Shown: positions 7,503-16,808, counted from the first letter of the stretch. The stretch is 64,000 bases of DNA from Candidatus Gastranaerophilales bacterium (GCA_944324315.1 CALUVW010000008.1:1-64000), one strand, 5' to 3'. The notes: generated from the sequence alone by a model not told the origin. Program-made: numbers and translations.

Positions 7503-9154
7503 AAAGAACTTGTCCGTTTATTATTTATATTATTTTCAATTACTTTACACTCAGAGTCATCAAAATTTATGTTTGTATACTCTTTCAGAGCCTTTTTTGT
7601 AAGATTGAATGTTTTCAGGTATATTGCAAGATCCATAATAAAATATGTCTTGTCAGGATTTGCCTTAACTAAATCTTTTATTTCCTGTTGTTTTTTATCT
7701 GATAATATATTAACATTTCTTTCCGTAAATCTCGGCGCATTAAGATAAATATATCTTGCTGTAGGATTTTGAAAGGGGATTGTAATTCCGCATCCTGAAA
7801 CTGTTATTACAACTGAATTATCAGGGATATTTACATTATCAATGTAAAGTACTTTATCTTTTATCGGAATTCTTTTCAGCATATCAGGTTCTATTGTTTT
7901 CAGCATAATATACCCGCATACAGTAACGAGAATTATCGGTAGTACAGTTTTTTTATAATTAAAAGAAAAATTTATATTTTTGTAATTTATTTGTTGATTT
8001 TCCAAATTAAAATATTCTTTAATTATAGAGAAAAATTTAATTACGGATGCAAGAATTATTATTCCTGATATTGCAGAAATAGGCGTCAGATAACGCACTG
8101 TCGCAAATGTATTTATCCAGATAATGTATGTAAAAACGCATATTGTTAAAAGAAAATTTATATTGCTGAAATCTATACTGTAAGCTTTTTCAAAAGTTAT
8201 GTTATTAAATAATTTAAAAACCAATAAATTAATGATAAAAACAATATATATACCTGCAAATCTGAAGTCCTGATAATTTAATTCGAAACCTTTAGTCGGC
8301 AGATGCTGGTAAAAACAAAATGGAAAGAATAAATATTCAAAAACATTTTCTGGATAAAGATTTAGAAAATCTTCTTTTAACATGTTCTGCGTGTTTGTAT
8401 AATCCGAGTGGAATATATTATTAAAGTAAGGGAAAAACGGATTACTAAATAATGAATACAGCTTATACATCCAGAATCCGTTTGTGATTAAAAAGCCTGT
8501 TAAAATACTTAAACAAAATACGAATAAAGTTTTAATCGGTTTTTTGAATTTTGACTTAAAAAATATTAATGAGAAAAAAATTGATGCGGCAAAAATTCCT
8601 GCTGTAAGTTTTAACCCGCAAATGCCTCCTAGTAAAAATCCGGAAATTATTATATTATACGTTCTATATTTATCGAAAGTTTTTATTAAAAGATATAAGG
8701 ATATTAATATGATATCTCCGACAAAAATATCATGAGTTAAAGTCCCTATGTTATAAAGAGTTAATGCTCCCGTGCCGCCAATAAGTATTGACAGGGTTAT
8801 TAATAGATTTTTATGTATCCCCCTGAAAATTAATCTTGAGAACTTGTATATAATGAATAAAAGCAGTGCATAACTTAATCCCTGTATAAAACTCACTATA
8901 TAAGGATAATTATTCAAATATTTAACCATCAAATAATATGGAATATCAAGTATAGGATTAAAATATGATTGAATATCAGCAGGCATTATATCATAAGATA
9001 ATCTGTTATTTAAAAAAGCATAAGGATTATAAATATGGTAATTGCGGACATCAAAGCTTCTGTCCATTCCTTTTGCCATACTTATTATACCGGATATAAG
9101 AGTAAAATATATAAATAAAATCAGGCTTTTATGTTTTTGTATATGATAATACAT
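7472..9154 (-). CDS. Polytopic membrane glycosyltransferase-like protein (GT-C fold)
   Basis: 560 residues with about eleven hydrophobic segments and a soluble C-terminal domain from about residue 440. The first extracytoplasmic loop holds acidic residues (SFDVRNYHIYNPYAFL), matching the position of the catalytic Asp in GT39/GT83-type enzymes (ArnT/PMT/RgtA-like). Such enzymes transfer sugars from polyprenyl phosphate on the outer face of the inner membrane. Acceptor and sugar are unknown. The 3' end overlaps the GT2 gene by 31 bp on the opposite strand. Confidence 0.75.
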   Translation of the reverse strand: MYYHIQKHKSLILFIYFTLISGIISMAKGMDRSFDVRNYHIYNPYAFLNNRLSYDIMPADIQSYFNPILDIPYYLMVKYLNNYPYIVSFIQGLSYALLLFIIYKFSRLIFRGIHKNLLITLSILIGGTGALTLYNIGTLTHDIFVGDIILISLYLLIKTFDKYRTYNIIISGFLLGGICGLKLTAGIFAASIFFSLIFFKSKFKKPIKTLFVFCLSILTGFLITNGFWMYKLYSLFSNPFFPYFNNIFHSDYTNTQNMLKEDFLNLYPENVFEYLFFPFCFYQHLPTKGFELNYQDFRFAGIYIVFIINLLVFKLFNNITFEKAYSIDFSNINFLLTICVFTYIIWINTFATVRYLTPISAISGIIILASVIKFFSIIKEYFNLENQQINYKNINFSFNYKKTVLPIILVTVCGYIMLKTIEPDMLKRIPIKDKVLYIDNVNIPDNSVVITVSGCGITIPFQNPTARYIYLNAPRFTERNVNILSDKKQQEIKDLVKANPDKTYFIMDLAIYLKTFNLTKKALKEYTNINFDDSECKVIENNINNKRTSSFYLLCKANII

Positions 9155-9166
9155 TTATATGCTCAA

Positions 9167-9514
9167 TTAATATCCCATAAACATATTTTGCATACCACCC
9201 TGCATTAGCATCATTGTATTTGAACTGTCATAATTTTGCGGGAATTGGCTGTAAGTCATAGGTGTACTCGTATTATTCCGTGGAGTTATGTTACCCATTT
9301 CTTTTACGGATTTTGTACGTATAAATTCCTGTTCATTTTGTTCTTCTACAATATCCGCTGCAGAAAGAGGTTCTTTATGTAATTGCGGATAAGTTGGGCG
9401 TACTCCCCTGTTGTTGAAGCCTGAAAACGTATTTTTCGGTGTAAGATTGATTTCTTCCGAAAATACAGGTAATGCAAGAGACATTAGTAAAAAAGCTAAG
9501 ATAAAATTTTTCAT
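9167..9514 (-). CDS. Small secreted protein with Met-rich C-terminus
   Basis: 115 residues from the ATG at 9514; a start six codons upstream lacks a ribosome site, while AGGGA precedes the chosen one. A signal peptide (FILAFLLMSLALPVFS) is followed by a polar, probably disordered region. The C-terminus is rich in Met and Gln (NTMMLMQGGMQNMFMGY). The TPR protein at 59904 ends similarly. No family is recognised. It lies 13 bp upstream of the membrane glycosyltransferase-like gene on the same strand, so the two may be co-transcribed. Confidence 0.65.
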   Translation of the reverse strand: MKNFILAFLLMSLALPVFSEEINLTPKNTFSGFNNRGVRPTYPQLHKEPLSAADIVEEQNEQEFIRTKSVKEMGNITPRNNTSTPMTYSQFPQNYDSSNTMMLMQGGMQNMFMGY

Positions 9515-9581
9515 AATAAATTTTCCCTTCATATTTATTGATAATATTATAGCAGAAAAAAATTTCTGTTATAATATTTTT

Positions 9582-11189
9582 ATGGACTTAAATGTTGAAA
9601 TTAAGGATTCAAAAATAATTATTTCCTGGCAGGATATTGGTGCTGATTTTTACAGAGTGTTTTGTAAAAAAGACGGGATATTTTTGGAATGTGCAAAAGT
9701 TTTTGAGGGTACATCTTTAAGGCTTTCTCTTTTGCCTTACGGTGAAAACGAGTGTTTTGTTCAGGCTGTAAAAAATGGTTGTGTTATTGATGAATCTAAA
9801 AAACATGAATTTTTATTTGATATTGTTGATGTAGAGTACCGTTTGGAAGGTGATAATATAAAATTCTTTTACGGAAGCTGTAAAGGTGCTGAGGGATACA
9901 GATTATACAGAAATGAGGAAGGGGTAGGCTTTAACGGTTGTAAAAACTCGGATACCTGTTTTCTTTCAATAAAAAAAGGAGAAGAAAAAGAATTTAAAAT
10001 TAAACCGTTTATAAAAGACGGCGACGGAAGAAAATTTTTAGCTTCTTCAAAAGAAATTTCTGTTACCGAAAATAAATTTGAGTCATTATCGGTTTATAAA
10101 TCCTATAATTATAATCTGTTTTTATCCTGGAATTATAAGGGAAATGCCGATGGTTTTTTGATTTTCGCACAGCATTCAAATAAACCTGCTTTTGAAATCA
10201 ATGACGGTTTATGTCATTATCTTCCTATTTATGATTATAAAGGCAGTACAAAGTTTGTTGTAAAGGCTTTTGTTAATACCGTAAACGGGAGATTAATTCT
10301 GGCGGAATCAAACCCTGTTTCTTTGACTATAAGGCGGTATAAAAAGCCTTTAGTATCATTGATAATTCCTGCATATAACGCTCAGGATTATATCGCGAGA
10401 AGTATTGACAGTGCACTGGCATCAGATTTTTCTGATCTGGAAATCATAATAGTAAATGACGGCAGTACTGATGATACACAAAAAATTATTGACTGGTATG
10501 TTACAAATTATCCGAATGTCATATCTTTAGTTAAAGAAAACGGCGGGGTTGCAGATGCAAGAAATGTTGGTATAGAGGCTGCTAAAGGTGATTATATTGC
10601 ATTTATGGATAATGATGATTTAATCCGACCTGATATGATAAGCAAACTTTACAACTCAATTGAAAAAAATAATTGTGATGTTGCGGTTGCTCCATTATAC
10701 AGAATTTTGGATAACGGTTATACTACTCACTGTAATTTACCGTTTTTGGAAGATATTCCCATTAATATAGATAAATATTTAGAGATTATGTATACACCCG
10801 GTTATTATAACTGTGCTATCTGGAATAAACTTTATAAGGCATCAATAGTAAAAGAACATCCTTTAGGACTTTTGAAATATGAGGATGTATCCTGGACACC
10901 GTGTATTCTTTCGTATGCCAAAAAATTCTGCTTTTTAAAAACTCCTTTTTATGAGTGGGACAGAAAAACAAGGCCTCAAACTTTTGGAGATGTTCTTGCA
11001 AAAATGCCTGAAGATGAACTTTTTGAAAATCGAAAACAGGCTATGCTGTTTTTTGTGAAAAACGGTAATCCTGAAAAAATAGACTTTCTAAAAGAAATTG
11101 CAAAACGCAGATTAAAACGCTATGCTAAAAAATCTACAAATCCCGCTTACTATGAATTGATTGATATAATAGATGATGGCAGGTATTAG
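9582..11189 (+). CDS. GT2 glycosyltransferase with N-terminal beta-sandwich (FN3-like) repeats
   Basis: 535 residues. The first 240 look like two or three repeated beta-rich domains with the FN3-like rhythm (IIISWQDIGADFYRVFCK; FFYGSCKGAEGYRLYR; LFLSWNYKGNADGFLIF). From about residue 245 a GT2 domain follows: PLVSLIIPAYNAQDYI, IIIVNDGSTDDT, GGVADARNVGI, then the DxD-type MDNDDLI and KLYKASIVKEH. The ATG at 9582 is used because TATAAT ends 6 nt before it (probable leaderless mRNA); a longer frame to 9411 would overlap the divergent gene. The enzyme is cytosolic or peripheral; substrate unknown. Confidence 0.85.
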   Translation: MDLNVEIKDSKIIISWQDIGADFYRVFCKKDGIFLECAKVFEGTSLRLSLLPYGENECFVQAVKNGCVIDESKKHEFLFDIVDVEYRLEGDNIKFFYGSCKGAEGYRLYRNEEGVGFNGCKNSDTCFLSIKKGEEKEFKIKPFIKDGDGRKFLASSKEISVTENKFESLSVYKSYNYNLFLSWNYKGNADGFLIFAQHSNKPAFEINDGLCHYLPIYDYKGSTKFVVKAFVNTVNGRLILAESNPVSLTIRRYKKPLVSLIIPAYNAQDYIARSIDSALASDFSDLEIIIVNDGSTDDTQKIIDWYVTNYPNVISLVKENGGVADARNVGIEAAKGDYIAFMDNDDLIRPDMISKLYNSIEKNNCDVAVAPLYRILDNGYTTHCNLPFLEDIPINIDKYLEIMYTPGYYNCAIWNKLYKASIVKEHPLGLLKYEDVSWTPCILSYAKKFCFLKTPFYEWDRKTRPQTFGDVLAKMPEDELFENRKQAMLFFVKNGNPEKIDFLKEIAKRRLKRYAKKSTNPAYYELIDIIDDGRY

Positions 11190-12034
11190 TTTTTAAAATT
11201 ACGTTTTAGTTTAAATTGTAATCCAAAAATCCGGACAATTTTTTTGCTTCTGTCATTTCTAATTGAAAAAATATTCTGCAGAAAGGTTACGTCTTGTTGT
11301 GCAAATTTATTATAAAGTAATTTTTGAGTTTTTATGTTATCAGTGAGAAAATTTAATATTTCTTTCTGAATTTTTTCAGATTCACTGCTCATTTTTGATT
11401 TTTGATTGCTGGCATTGTTTTCATGTTTTCTGTATTTAAGCAATACCTCTTGAATGTTTGCCATATTTAAGTATTTTGCGGCTTTTGCAAATAGTGCATA
11501 ATCCTGTGCTCCGTAATAACCTTCTTCATAAATAAGGTTATATTTTTCAAAATCCGCTTTCCGCCACATACATGCTGGGTGTATAATTTCGCATCTTTTT
11601 AGAAAATCTAAATATCTGGGAGAAGGTTTAGTTTTCCATATTTTTTTTGTGTTTAATATTTCTATCCATCCAGATACCAGTGAAATTTGCGGATTGTTTT
11701 CAAGGTAGTTATATTCTTTTTCCAGCCTGTCAGCAAGTGAAATATCGTCGTGATCCGCAATAGCAATATATTTCCCTTGTGCAAGAGATAATAATTTGTT
11801 ACGTGTTTTGGTTATACCGCTATTATCTTGTTTATAATATTTTATTCTAGGATCATTATAAGAGAGTATGATTTCTTGTACATTATTTGTTGAACCGTCA
11901 TTTAAAATAACAAGTTCAAAGTTTGTAAAAGTCTGGTTTAAAATACTTTCAATACAGGCGCGTAAATATTCTTCTTTAGTGTTATAAACCGGCAGAAGAA
12001 CTGAAACTTCGGGGGGGGGGCACTCTTTTAGCAT
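11186..12034 (-). CDS. GT2 glycosyltransferase with a C10 tract at its start (candidate contingency gene)
   Basis: 282 residues with a canonical GT2 N-terminus: VSVLLPVYNTKEEYLRACIE, LVILNDGSTNN, GITKTRNKLL, IADHDDIS. Codons 5-8 (CPPP) are written in ten consecutive C on the coding strand (12011-12020). At ten the gene is in frame; loss or gain of one base would truncate the protein within a few residues. Homopolymeric G/C tracts in glycosyltransferase genes are the classical phase-variation device in Campylobacter and Neisseria. The ATG overlaps the stop of the upstream GT2 gene, so a frame change would silence only this enzyme. It converges on the FN3-GT2 gene with a 4-bp overlap. Confidence 0.85.
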   Translation of the reverse strand: MLKECPPPEVSVLLPVYNTKEEYLRACIESILNQTFTNFELVILNDGSTNNVQEIILSYNDPRIKYYKQDNSGITKTRNKLLSLAQGKYIAIADHDDISLADRLEKEYNYLENNPQISLVSGWIEILNTKKIWKTKPSPRYLDFLKRCEIIHPACMWRKADFEKYNLIYEEGYYGAQDYALFAKAAKYLNMANIQEVLLKYRKHENNASNQKSKMSSESEKIQKEILNFLTDNIKTQKLLYNKFAQQDVTFLQNIFSIRNDRSKKIVRIFGLQFKLKRNFKN

Positions 12035-12966
12035 CTCTTTAGTGCTCCGAATAATTTACCGCTGTTTTTGTAAGTCCGCGTTAACATATTGAAAAATATA
12101 GTTTTACCTCCAAGCAATGAAAATAAGGTTAATATAATATTACAAATAATAGTAGCACATTTTTCTAAAATGTAAATTATTCTTTTAAAAATATTTTTGT
12201 TATTTTTAAATTTTGAAATTGATACTGTATAACCGTTATTATAAGCTCGTTTTAAAATCCATTTAATGTGCGCTCTGTCATCATCTATAATTTCGTAATT
12301 TATTGCGTCGCAATTCCAGCCTATTTTATATCCTAGACTGCTTATCCTGCTGAAAAAGTCAGTATCTTCGCTCCCGCAAGTATTAAAAGCTTTAGAAAAA
12401 TATATGTTATTATCTTTTATAATATCTAAAGGAAAAAATACATTCCCGCTTGCACAAGTCTTTTTTATTGTTCCTGTTGTTTTTGATGAAGTTTTAAATA
12501 TTTTATTTTTAGTAATATGAGCCGGATATTTCTTTGCGAATTTTTTAATTGTCGGACCGCTGCTCACATATATTTCATCATAATTATTATAAAAATTTAT
12601 ATGATTTATTAACCAGTCATCATTGGCAATTTCATCATCATCAATAAATGCTATATGAGAAGCACCTAAATTTATGCCTTCTTGAATTGCCCTGTTGCGC
12701 ACATTTGATAATCCTTTTTCTGTTTCATTAGTGTAGTGTATCTTAATTGCACAAGAATTATTGTATTTGTCGTAAATTTGTTTTGAACTTTGTTCTATAT
12801 CGTTGTCAACAATTAATATTTCGCATTTGATATTTTCAGGATACTTTATATTCAATAAATTTTTAATGAGCCTATCAAGGAGTACAGGCCGTTTATATGT
12901 ACAACAGCTTATAAGAATATAGGTTATTAGACTTTTATTGTTAATTTTTTTATGATTTTGTGCCAT
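12028..12966 (-). CDS. GT2 glycosyltransferase
   Basis: 312 residues, GT2 fold: YILISCCTYKRPVLLDRLI, ILIVDNDIE, KGLSNVRNRAI, and the metal-binding IDDDEIAND; then a candidate catalytic region GSEDTDFFSRI and a hydrophobic C-terminal stretch (ATIICNIILTLFSLLGG) suggesting membrane attachment. It is translationally coupled to the C10-containing GT2 gene downstream, so both probably add sugars to the same surface glycan. Specificity unknown. The 250 bp upstream of it hold only AT-rich sequence with no other gene that I can see. Confidence 0.85.
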   Translation of the reverse strand: MAQNHKKINNKSLITYILISCCTYKRPVLLDRLIKNLLNIKYPENIKCEILIVDNDIEQSSKQIYDKYNNSCAIKIHYTNETEKGLSNVRNRAIQEGINLGASHIAFIDDDEIANDDWLINHINFYNNYDEIYVSSGPTIKKFAKKYPAHITKNKIFKTSSKTTGTIKKTCASGNVFFPLDIIKDNNIYFSKAFNTCGSEDTDFFSRISSLGYKIGWNCDAINYEIIDDDRAHIKWILKRAYNNGYTVSISKFKNNKNIFKRIIYILEKCATIICNIILTLFSLLGGKTIFFNMLTRTYKNSGKLFGALKRC

Positions 12967-13217
12967 TATATGTCCAACAAAATATATGTTTGTATAATAT
13001 TATTAATTTTATTTATTTGCAATATAATGTTAACTTTTTGATAAAAATACATATTAAATGTTAATTTTTATATTTTCTATTCTTAATATATCAGAATGAA
13101 TAAACTTAATTATTGCAACCATAAGAGTTATATTATCTATCAATACAAAAAAATAAAAAATTACCCGAACGGCTATAATAAAATATGTATTGAATTATTT
13201 TATTATATTTTATGCCC

Positions 13218-14027
13218 TTAAATTAAGTAACATTTAGGCTGCTGTCCTTCAACTCCTGCATAAAGTTCAACATATTGTTTTGCAGGACTTGAATCTATTT
13301 TAGTCAGTAAAACTTCTTCAATTTGGAAAAATCCCACATCACCGGACATTTCAATATCAATTCTTATAGGCTTTTTTTGTCCGTGGTGTATTCCTATTCT
13401 GTTAATTGCGTTGGCTGAGTATTTATGAATATCCCCTACTCTTGGGGTTGTGTTAATAGCCATAGGTATTCTTGCTCTTCCCTTGGTCATATCGCAGCCG
13501 TCAGCAATAAGTAAAATACCAGCTTCAATTGAATGGATTTTTCTTGATGACATGTGTCCTATAATAGCTTCTATTGCAAGGGATTTGATAATAGTGCGTC
13601 TATGCAGATTATCAGGAAAAACATGCATCAAAGTCCGTTCAATGATAGGTTTAGCAAGTATAACAGACATATCTTCATGTCCCTGCCTTCCAATCATCAT
13701 CCCCAGATCATGCATTAAACCGGCAACAATAACAGCGCACATACTATCTTCAAAAGTTCCGATTTCTTCGCGCTCAAGAGATGTTTTGATACCTGATTCC
13801 TGAAGAAGATTAAGCATTTTAATAGCATTGCTTGCCACCTGTCTCATGTGAACCGGACCGTGGTCATTGTATCCCAGACGTTTAATTGATACATTATTTG
13901 CATAATCCTGCATTTCCTGCAGTTCTTCATCCGCAAACAGGTAATTTACCAGTTTAGTGCAGATTTCATTGTTCTGGAGTCTTTGTAATATTTTTGATTC
14001 TAATGAGCGTTCTTTTATTGATTTCAT
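13218..14027 (-). CDS. HD-domain metal-dependent phosphohydrolase
   Basis: 269 residues. HD-superfamily metal ligands are visible: GPVHMRQV, GLMHDLGMMIGRQGHED, a later GHMSSRK and IADGCD. AAGGAATTAAT precedes the ATG. Members hydrolyse phosphate esters of nucleotides or second messengers. The C-terminal 80 residues (GDVGFFQIEEVLLTKID) are a separate beta-rich piece. Substrate is unknown. It is monocistronic between two AT-rich spacers. Confidence 0.8.
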   Translation of the reverse strand: MKSIKERSLESKILQRLQNNEICTKLVNYLFADEELQEMQDYANNVSIKRLGYNDHGPVHMRQVASNAIKMLNLLQESGIKTSLEREEIGTFEDSMCAVIVAGLMHDLGMMIGRQGHEDMSVILAKPIIERTLMHVFPDNLHRRTIIKSLAIEAIIGHMSSRKIHSIEAGILLIADGCDMTKGRARIPMAINTTPRVGDIHKYSANAINRIGIHHGQKKPIRIDIEMSGDVGFFQIEEVLLTKIDSSPAKQYVELYAGVEGQQPKCYLI

Positions 14028-14160
14028 ATTAATTCCTTTCTAAAAGTATATCCCCTGTAAATTTGCTTGTCAAGTAAATTATACCCGGTTTTGTTCAGTA
14101 TATAATATTTGATTTTTTTATCTGGTTTATATATATTTTTAAATACGTGGGAGATAAATT

Positions 14161-15048
14161 TTGAAAAAATATGCAAAAGGCGTTATTAACGGTGCTGTTG
14201 CTGCCGCAAGCTATGGAATGAATCCTTTATTTGCTCTGCCATTGTATGCCGGCGGTATTGGAGTTAATTCTGTACTTTTTTACAGGTATGCTTTTGCAGC
14301 TCTAATTTACGGATTGTGGTTGAAATTCGTGAAAAAAACATCTTTAAAAATTTCACTGAATGAATTTTTCCCTTTATTAATTCTTGGACTATTTTTTTCT
14401 CTTTCTTCGTTGACGCTTTTTGAAGCTTTCAAACATATTGAAGCAGGAATTGCCTGTACAATTTTATTTATATATCCTGTCATGGTCGCAGTTATAATGT
14501 CTCTCTTTTTTAAAGAAAGAATGACTAAAACTACTATGTCATCTATATTTTTAACTTTTTCAGGAATTTTATTATTATACAAAGGCAAACCTGATGAAAA
14601 TCTTAATCTGCATGGTGTTATGATTGTACTTTTATCAGCACTTTTATATGCTCTTTATATAGTAGGTGTAAAAAATATAAAAGCCGTGAGACATATTAAC
14701 AGAGGCAAAATGAGCTTTTATGTTATGTTATTCGGGCTTTTGGTTTATATTTATAATCTAAAATTTTGTACAAAGCTTCAAATTATTGACAAACCTGAAT
14801 TATGGCTTTGTGCAGTTGCTCTGTCGATTATACCTACAATAGTGTCTTTAGAAACATTAACTGTTTCAATTAAACTTATCGGTTCTACAACTACTGCAAT
14901 TTTAGGTGCATTAGAACCTTTGACAGCAATTTTTATTGGAGTTTTACTTTTCAATGAACATCTTACTCCTAGGATAGTTTTAGGTGTTATGATGGTGCTG
15001 TCCGGTGTATTTTTAATTGTAATTAGAAATCAAAAGAAATTGAATTAA
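14161..15048 (+). CDS. DMT-superfamily (EamA) transporter
   Basis: 295 residues with ten hydrophobic helices arranged as two EamA halves (AAASYGMNPLFALPLYAGG near the start; LGALEPLTAIFIGVLLFNEH near the end). The second EamA signature, with Glu-Pro followed by an acidic Asn-Glu loop, is clear. TTG is the start, backed by GGAGAT 6 nt upstream. It is an inner-membrane metabolite or drug exporter; substrate not predictable. Confidence 0.88.
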   Translation: MKKYAKGVINGAVAAASYGMNPLFALPLYAGGIGVNSVLFYRYAFAALIYGLWLKFVKKTSLKISLNEFFPLLILGLFFSLSSLTLFEAFKHIEAGIACTILFIYPVMVAVIMSLFFKERMTKTTMSSIFLTFSGILLLYKGKPDENLNLHGVMIVLLSALLYALYIVGVKNIKAVRHINRGKMSFYVMLFGLLVYIYNLKFCTKLQIIDKPELWLCAVALSIIPTIVSLETLTVSIKLIGSTTTAILGALEPLTAIFIGVLLFNEHLTPRIVLGVMMVLSGVFLIVIRNQKKLN

Positions 15049-15161
15049 AAAAATATATTTTATATTATTTCTTAATATTTCGTTATATTTAGGCAATTTT
15101 GTATCTCAAAAAAAACTTTAAGTTACTATAGGGGATACTAAAAACAATGGGGGAAAATATT

Positions 15162-16175
15162 ATGGGAAATGGAGTTGATTTTGAATCAATTAAACAAAAC
15201 GGTTATACAAATGTTTTGAAATATAGAGGGAAAAATAAACCTTCCGGTATAACTTATGATTATATGGAACAACTAGGGCAATATGTTGATAAAGGTATTT
15301 TTGAAGATGCAAAAAAAGATAGTTTTACCCGTAAAGAAAAACAAGCGTTGCAAAATGAATTATTTAATATTCATAAAGAGCATAACTATTCAACAAATTT
15401 TAATTCTATGCGTCCCGGTACAAAAACACAATACAGCTATGATGATTTTATCAGATTAGCAAATGCAGCAGGATATACATTAAAAGAAAAAATGTCTGAA
15501 GAAGTTAAGCCAGAAAATGTATTGAAAAATAAAGAAAAAACTCCTGTTTCTGCGGCTTCTACAACTCAACCTGAAGTACAAAAAATTATTTCTGCAGAAG
15601 AAAAAATTAAATCCGAATTAGATGCAGATCCTGAACTTAAAGGAAAAGACGGCAAAGAACGCAAGTCTATTTTAAAGGGTAAAATAGCAGATCTGAGCAT
15701 AGAACGGTATAATCTTGAAAAAACTACTACTACATACCAAACAAAAGGTTTTTTAGGAATGTTCAAAAAAACAAAAGAAAGGGATTTGACAGCAGAAGAA
15801 TTAACACAAAGAAAAGAAAAAATTGCTGAAATAGATAAAAAGTTGGATGAAACTCGTAAAAAATTTGCTTATGTATCATTAGTTGAAGCAAATGACTATT
15901 GGGTATATTTAATTGGTCCCCAGGAATTAAAGGATGAAAACGGAAATATAATAGCAGCTTATCCTCAGGTACGTCAAGTTACATTGAAAACTCCGGAAGG
16001 AAAAGAAATAAAATCTTTAAGAGTAGATGATTATGATCCAAGGACATTAAAATATAATTATAAATATTATTCAGTAGATGTCCAAAAAGTTGGCGATCCA
16101 AATATTGGGTATGGTCCGCGCTATTCAATAGTCCCTGATATGAATAATGAATTAGTAGGTTATGAAGAATTATAA
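15162..16175 (+). CDS. Unknown lysine-rich soluble protein
   Basis: 337 residues from the ATG at 15162, preferred because GGGGGA lies 7 nt upstream; ATG at 15147 is also possible. There is no signal peptide. The N-terminal 100 residues are mixed helical, then a charged linker, a coiled-coil segment (LTAEELTQRKEKIAEIDKKL) and a C-terminal domain with aromatic and Lys-Tyr clusters (KYNYKYYSVDVQK). No family recognised. It ends before a strong hairpin shared with tmRNA. Confidence 0.7.
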   Translation: MGNGVDFESIKQNGYTNVLKYRGKNKPSGITYDYMEQLGQYVDKGIFEDAKKDSFTRKEKQALQNELFNIHKEHNYSTNFNSMRPGTKTQYSYDDFIRLANAAGYTLKEKMSEEVKPENVLKNKEKTPVSAASTTQPEVQKIISAEEKIKSELDADPELKGKDGKERKSILKGKIADLSIERYNLEKTTTTYQTKGFLGMFKKTKERDLTAEELTQRKEKIAEIDKKLDETRKKFAYVSLVEANDYWVYLIGPQELKDENGNIIAAYPQVRQVTLKTPEGKEIKSLRVDDYDPRTLKYNYKYYSVDVQKVGDPNIGYGPRYSIVPDMNNELVGYEEL

Positions 16176-16178
16176 AAA

Positions 16179-16220
16179 ATACCGGTTAACTGTTATAGAA
16201 CAGTTAACCGGTATCAGATT
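16179..16220. terminator. Strong bidirectional terminator between the lysine-rich gene and tmRNA
   Basis: A 16-bp perfect stem (ATACCGGTTAACTGTT and its complement) with a 4-nt loop at 16179-16214. It is followed by ATTTTT on the plus strand and, read the other way, by TTTTTTATAA. It ends both the gene at 15162 and the tmRNA transcript. Confidence 0.85.
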
Positions 16221-16239
16221 TTTATTAAAGTAAATAAAC

Positions 16240-16631
16240 TGGAGACGAGGGGAGTCGAACCCCTGTCCAAAACGGATCTTGATAAACTTCTACGAGTGTA
16301 GATATTAATTATCTCGGATTATTAAGGGAATATCAAGACCTTTATATGTAATCCAAAGTGTTTTTTACGGAAACACTAACCTTTAACGGTTATCTTGATG
16401 CATCTACCGTCATCAATGCACTGCCGCTTGCATAATGGACCCATAAAACCGGCAAGCTGGGCTTTATGAGTAGCTATGAGCTGACTTATGCTGCTAAAGC
16501 TTGTGCTCTAGAGAAGTCTGCTTTAATTACATTGTTAGCATTTAATTTGTTTTGCTCGTTGATAAGCGGGAACAGCGCCCGCACTCGCAATCTATCTCAA
16601 CCGAACGTCCTGTCAAATCCAAAACGTCCCC
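16240..16631 (-). ncRNA. ssrA: tmRNA
   Basis: The minus strand reads from GGGGACGTTTTGGATTTGACAGG (5' end, 16631) to the T-arm and acceptor ACAGGGGTTCGACTCCCCT then CGTCTCCA (3' end, 16240), about 392 nt. The acceptor stem GGGGACG pairs with CGUCUCC; CCA is not encoded. The mRNA-like part encodes the tag ANNVIKADFSRAQALAA and a TAA stop (16486-16539), similar in its ANN start and ALAA end to cyanobacterial tags. It rescues stalled ribosomes with SmpB. It is one piece, not permuted as in some marine cyanobacteria. Its 5' end is preceded by an unusual co-transcribed leader. Confidence 0.95.
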
Positions 16632-16802
16632 ATGAATGCTTGTTTGGGACGTTTGCTCCTGTGGTACTCGGTTTACACCTGCGTTCCTACGTAGCTGTCG
16701 TTAAGTTTTATCCTCAGTTCGCTAGGCTCATCGCCGCCAAATTCGGATTTCACTCCGGCTAGCGCTTTTTAAAACGTCCCCATATTTAATTGTGAATGTA
16801 CT
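16632..16802 (-). promoter_or_regulatory. Structured 5' leader of the tmRNA transcript
   Basis: Between the promoter and mature tmRNA lies a segment visibly richer in G and C than its surroundings. GGGACGTTT near its 5' end (within 16771-16781) pairs with AAACGTCCC near its 3' end (16646-16654), closing about 115 nt that contain CGCTAG/CTAGCG, CGGA/TCCG and CTACGTAG hairpins. The 5' arm lies in ATGGGGACGTTTT, which is repeated exactly at the tmRNA 5' end, 150 bp away. The 3' arm can therefore pair with either copy. I do not recognise an Rfam class. It may be a precursor-processing switch or an unknown RNA. Confidence 0.6.
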
Positions 16803-16808
16803 AATTAC

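Noticed and set aside
12967-13217. Possible gene in the 250-bp spacer
   Set aside because: Only AT-rich sequence with scattered stops in all frames; no ribosome site leading into a coding-like frame.
16466-16762. 98-residue plus-strand ORF
   Set aside because: It lies across the tmRNA and its leader on the opposite strand and has no ribosome site or protein-like composition.
16632-16802. tmRNA leader as signal recognition particle RNA, 6S RNA or RNase P RNA
   Set aside because: It lacks the GGAAGGAAGCAGC loop of SRP RNA, the open-bubble layout of 6S RNA and the GAGGAAAGUCC core of RNase P RNA.
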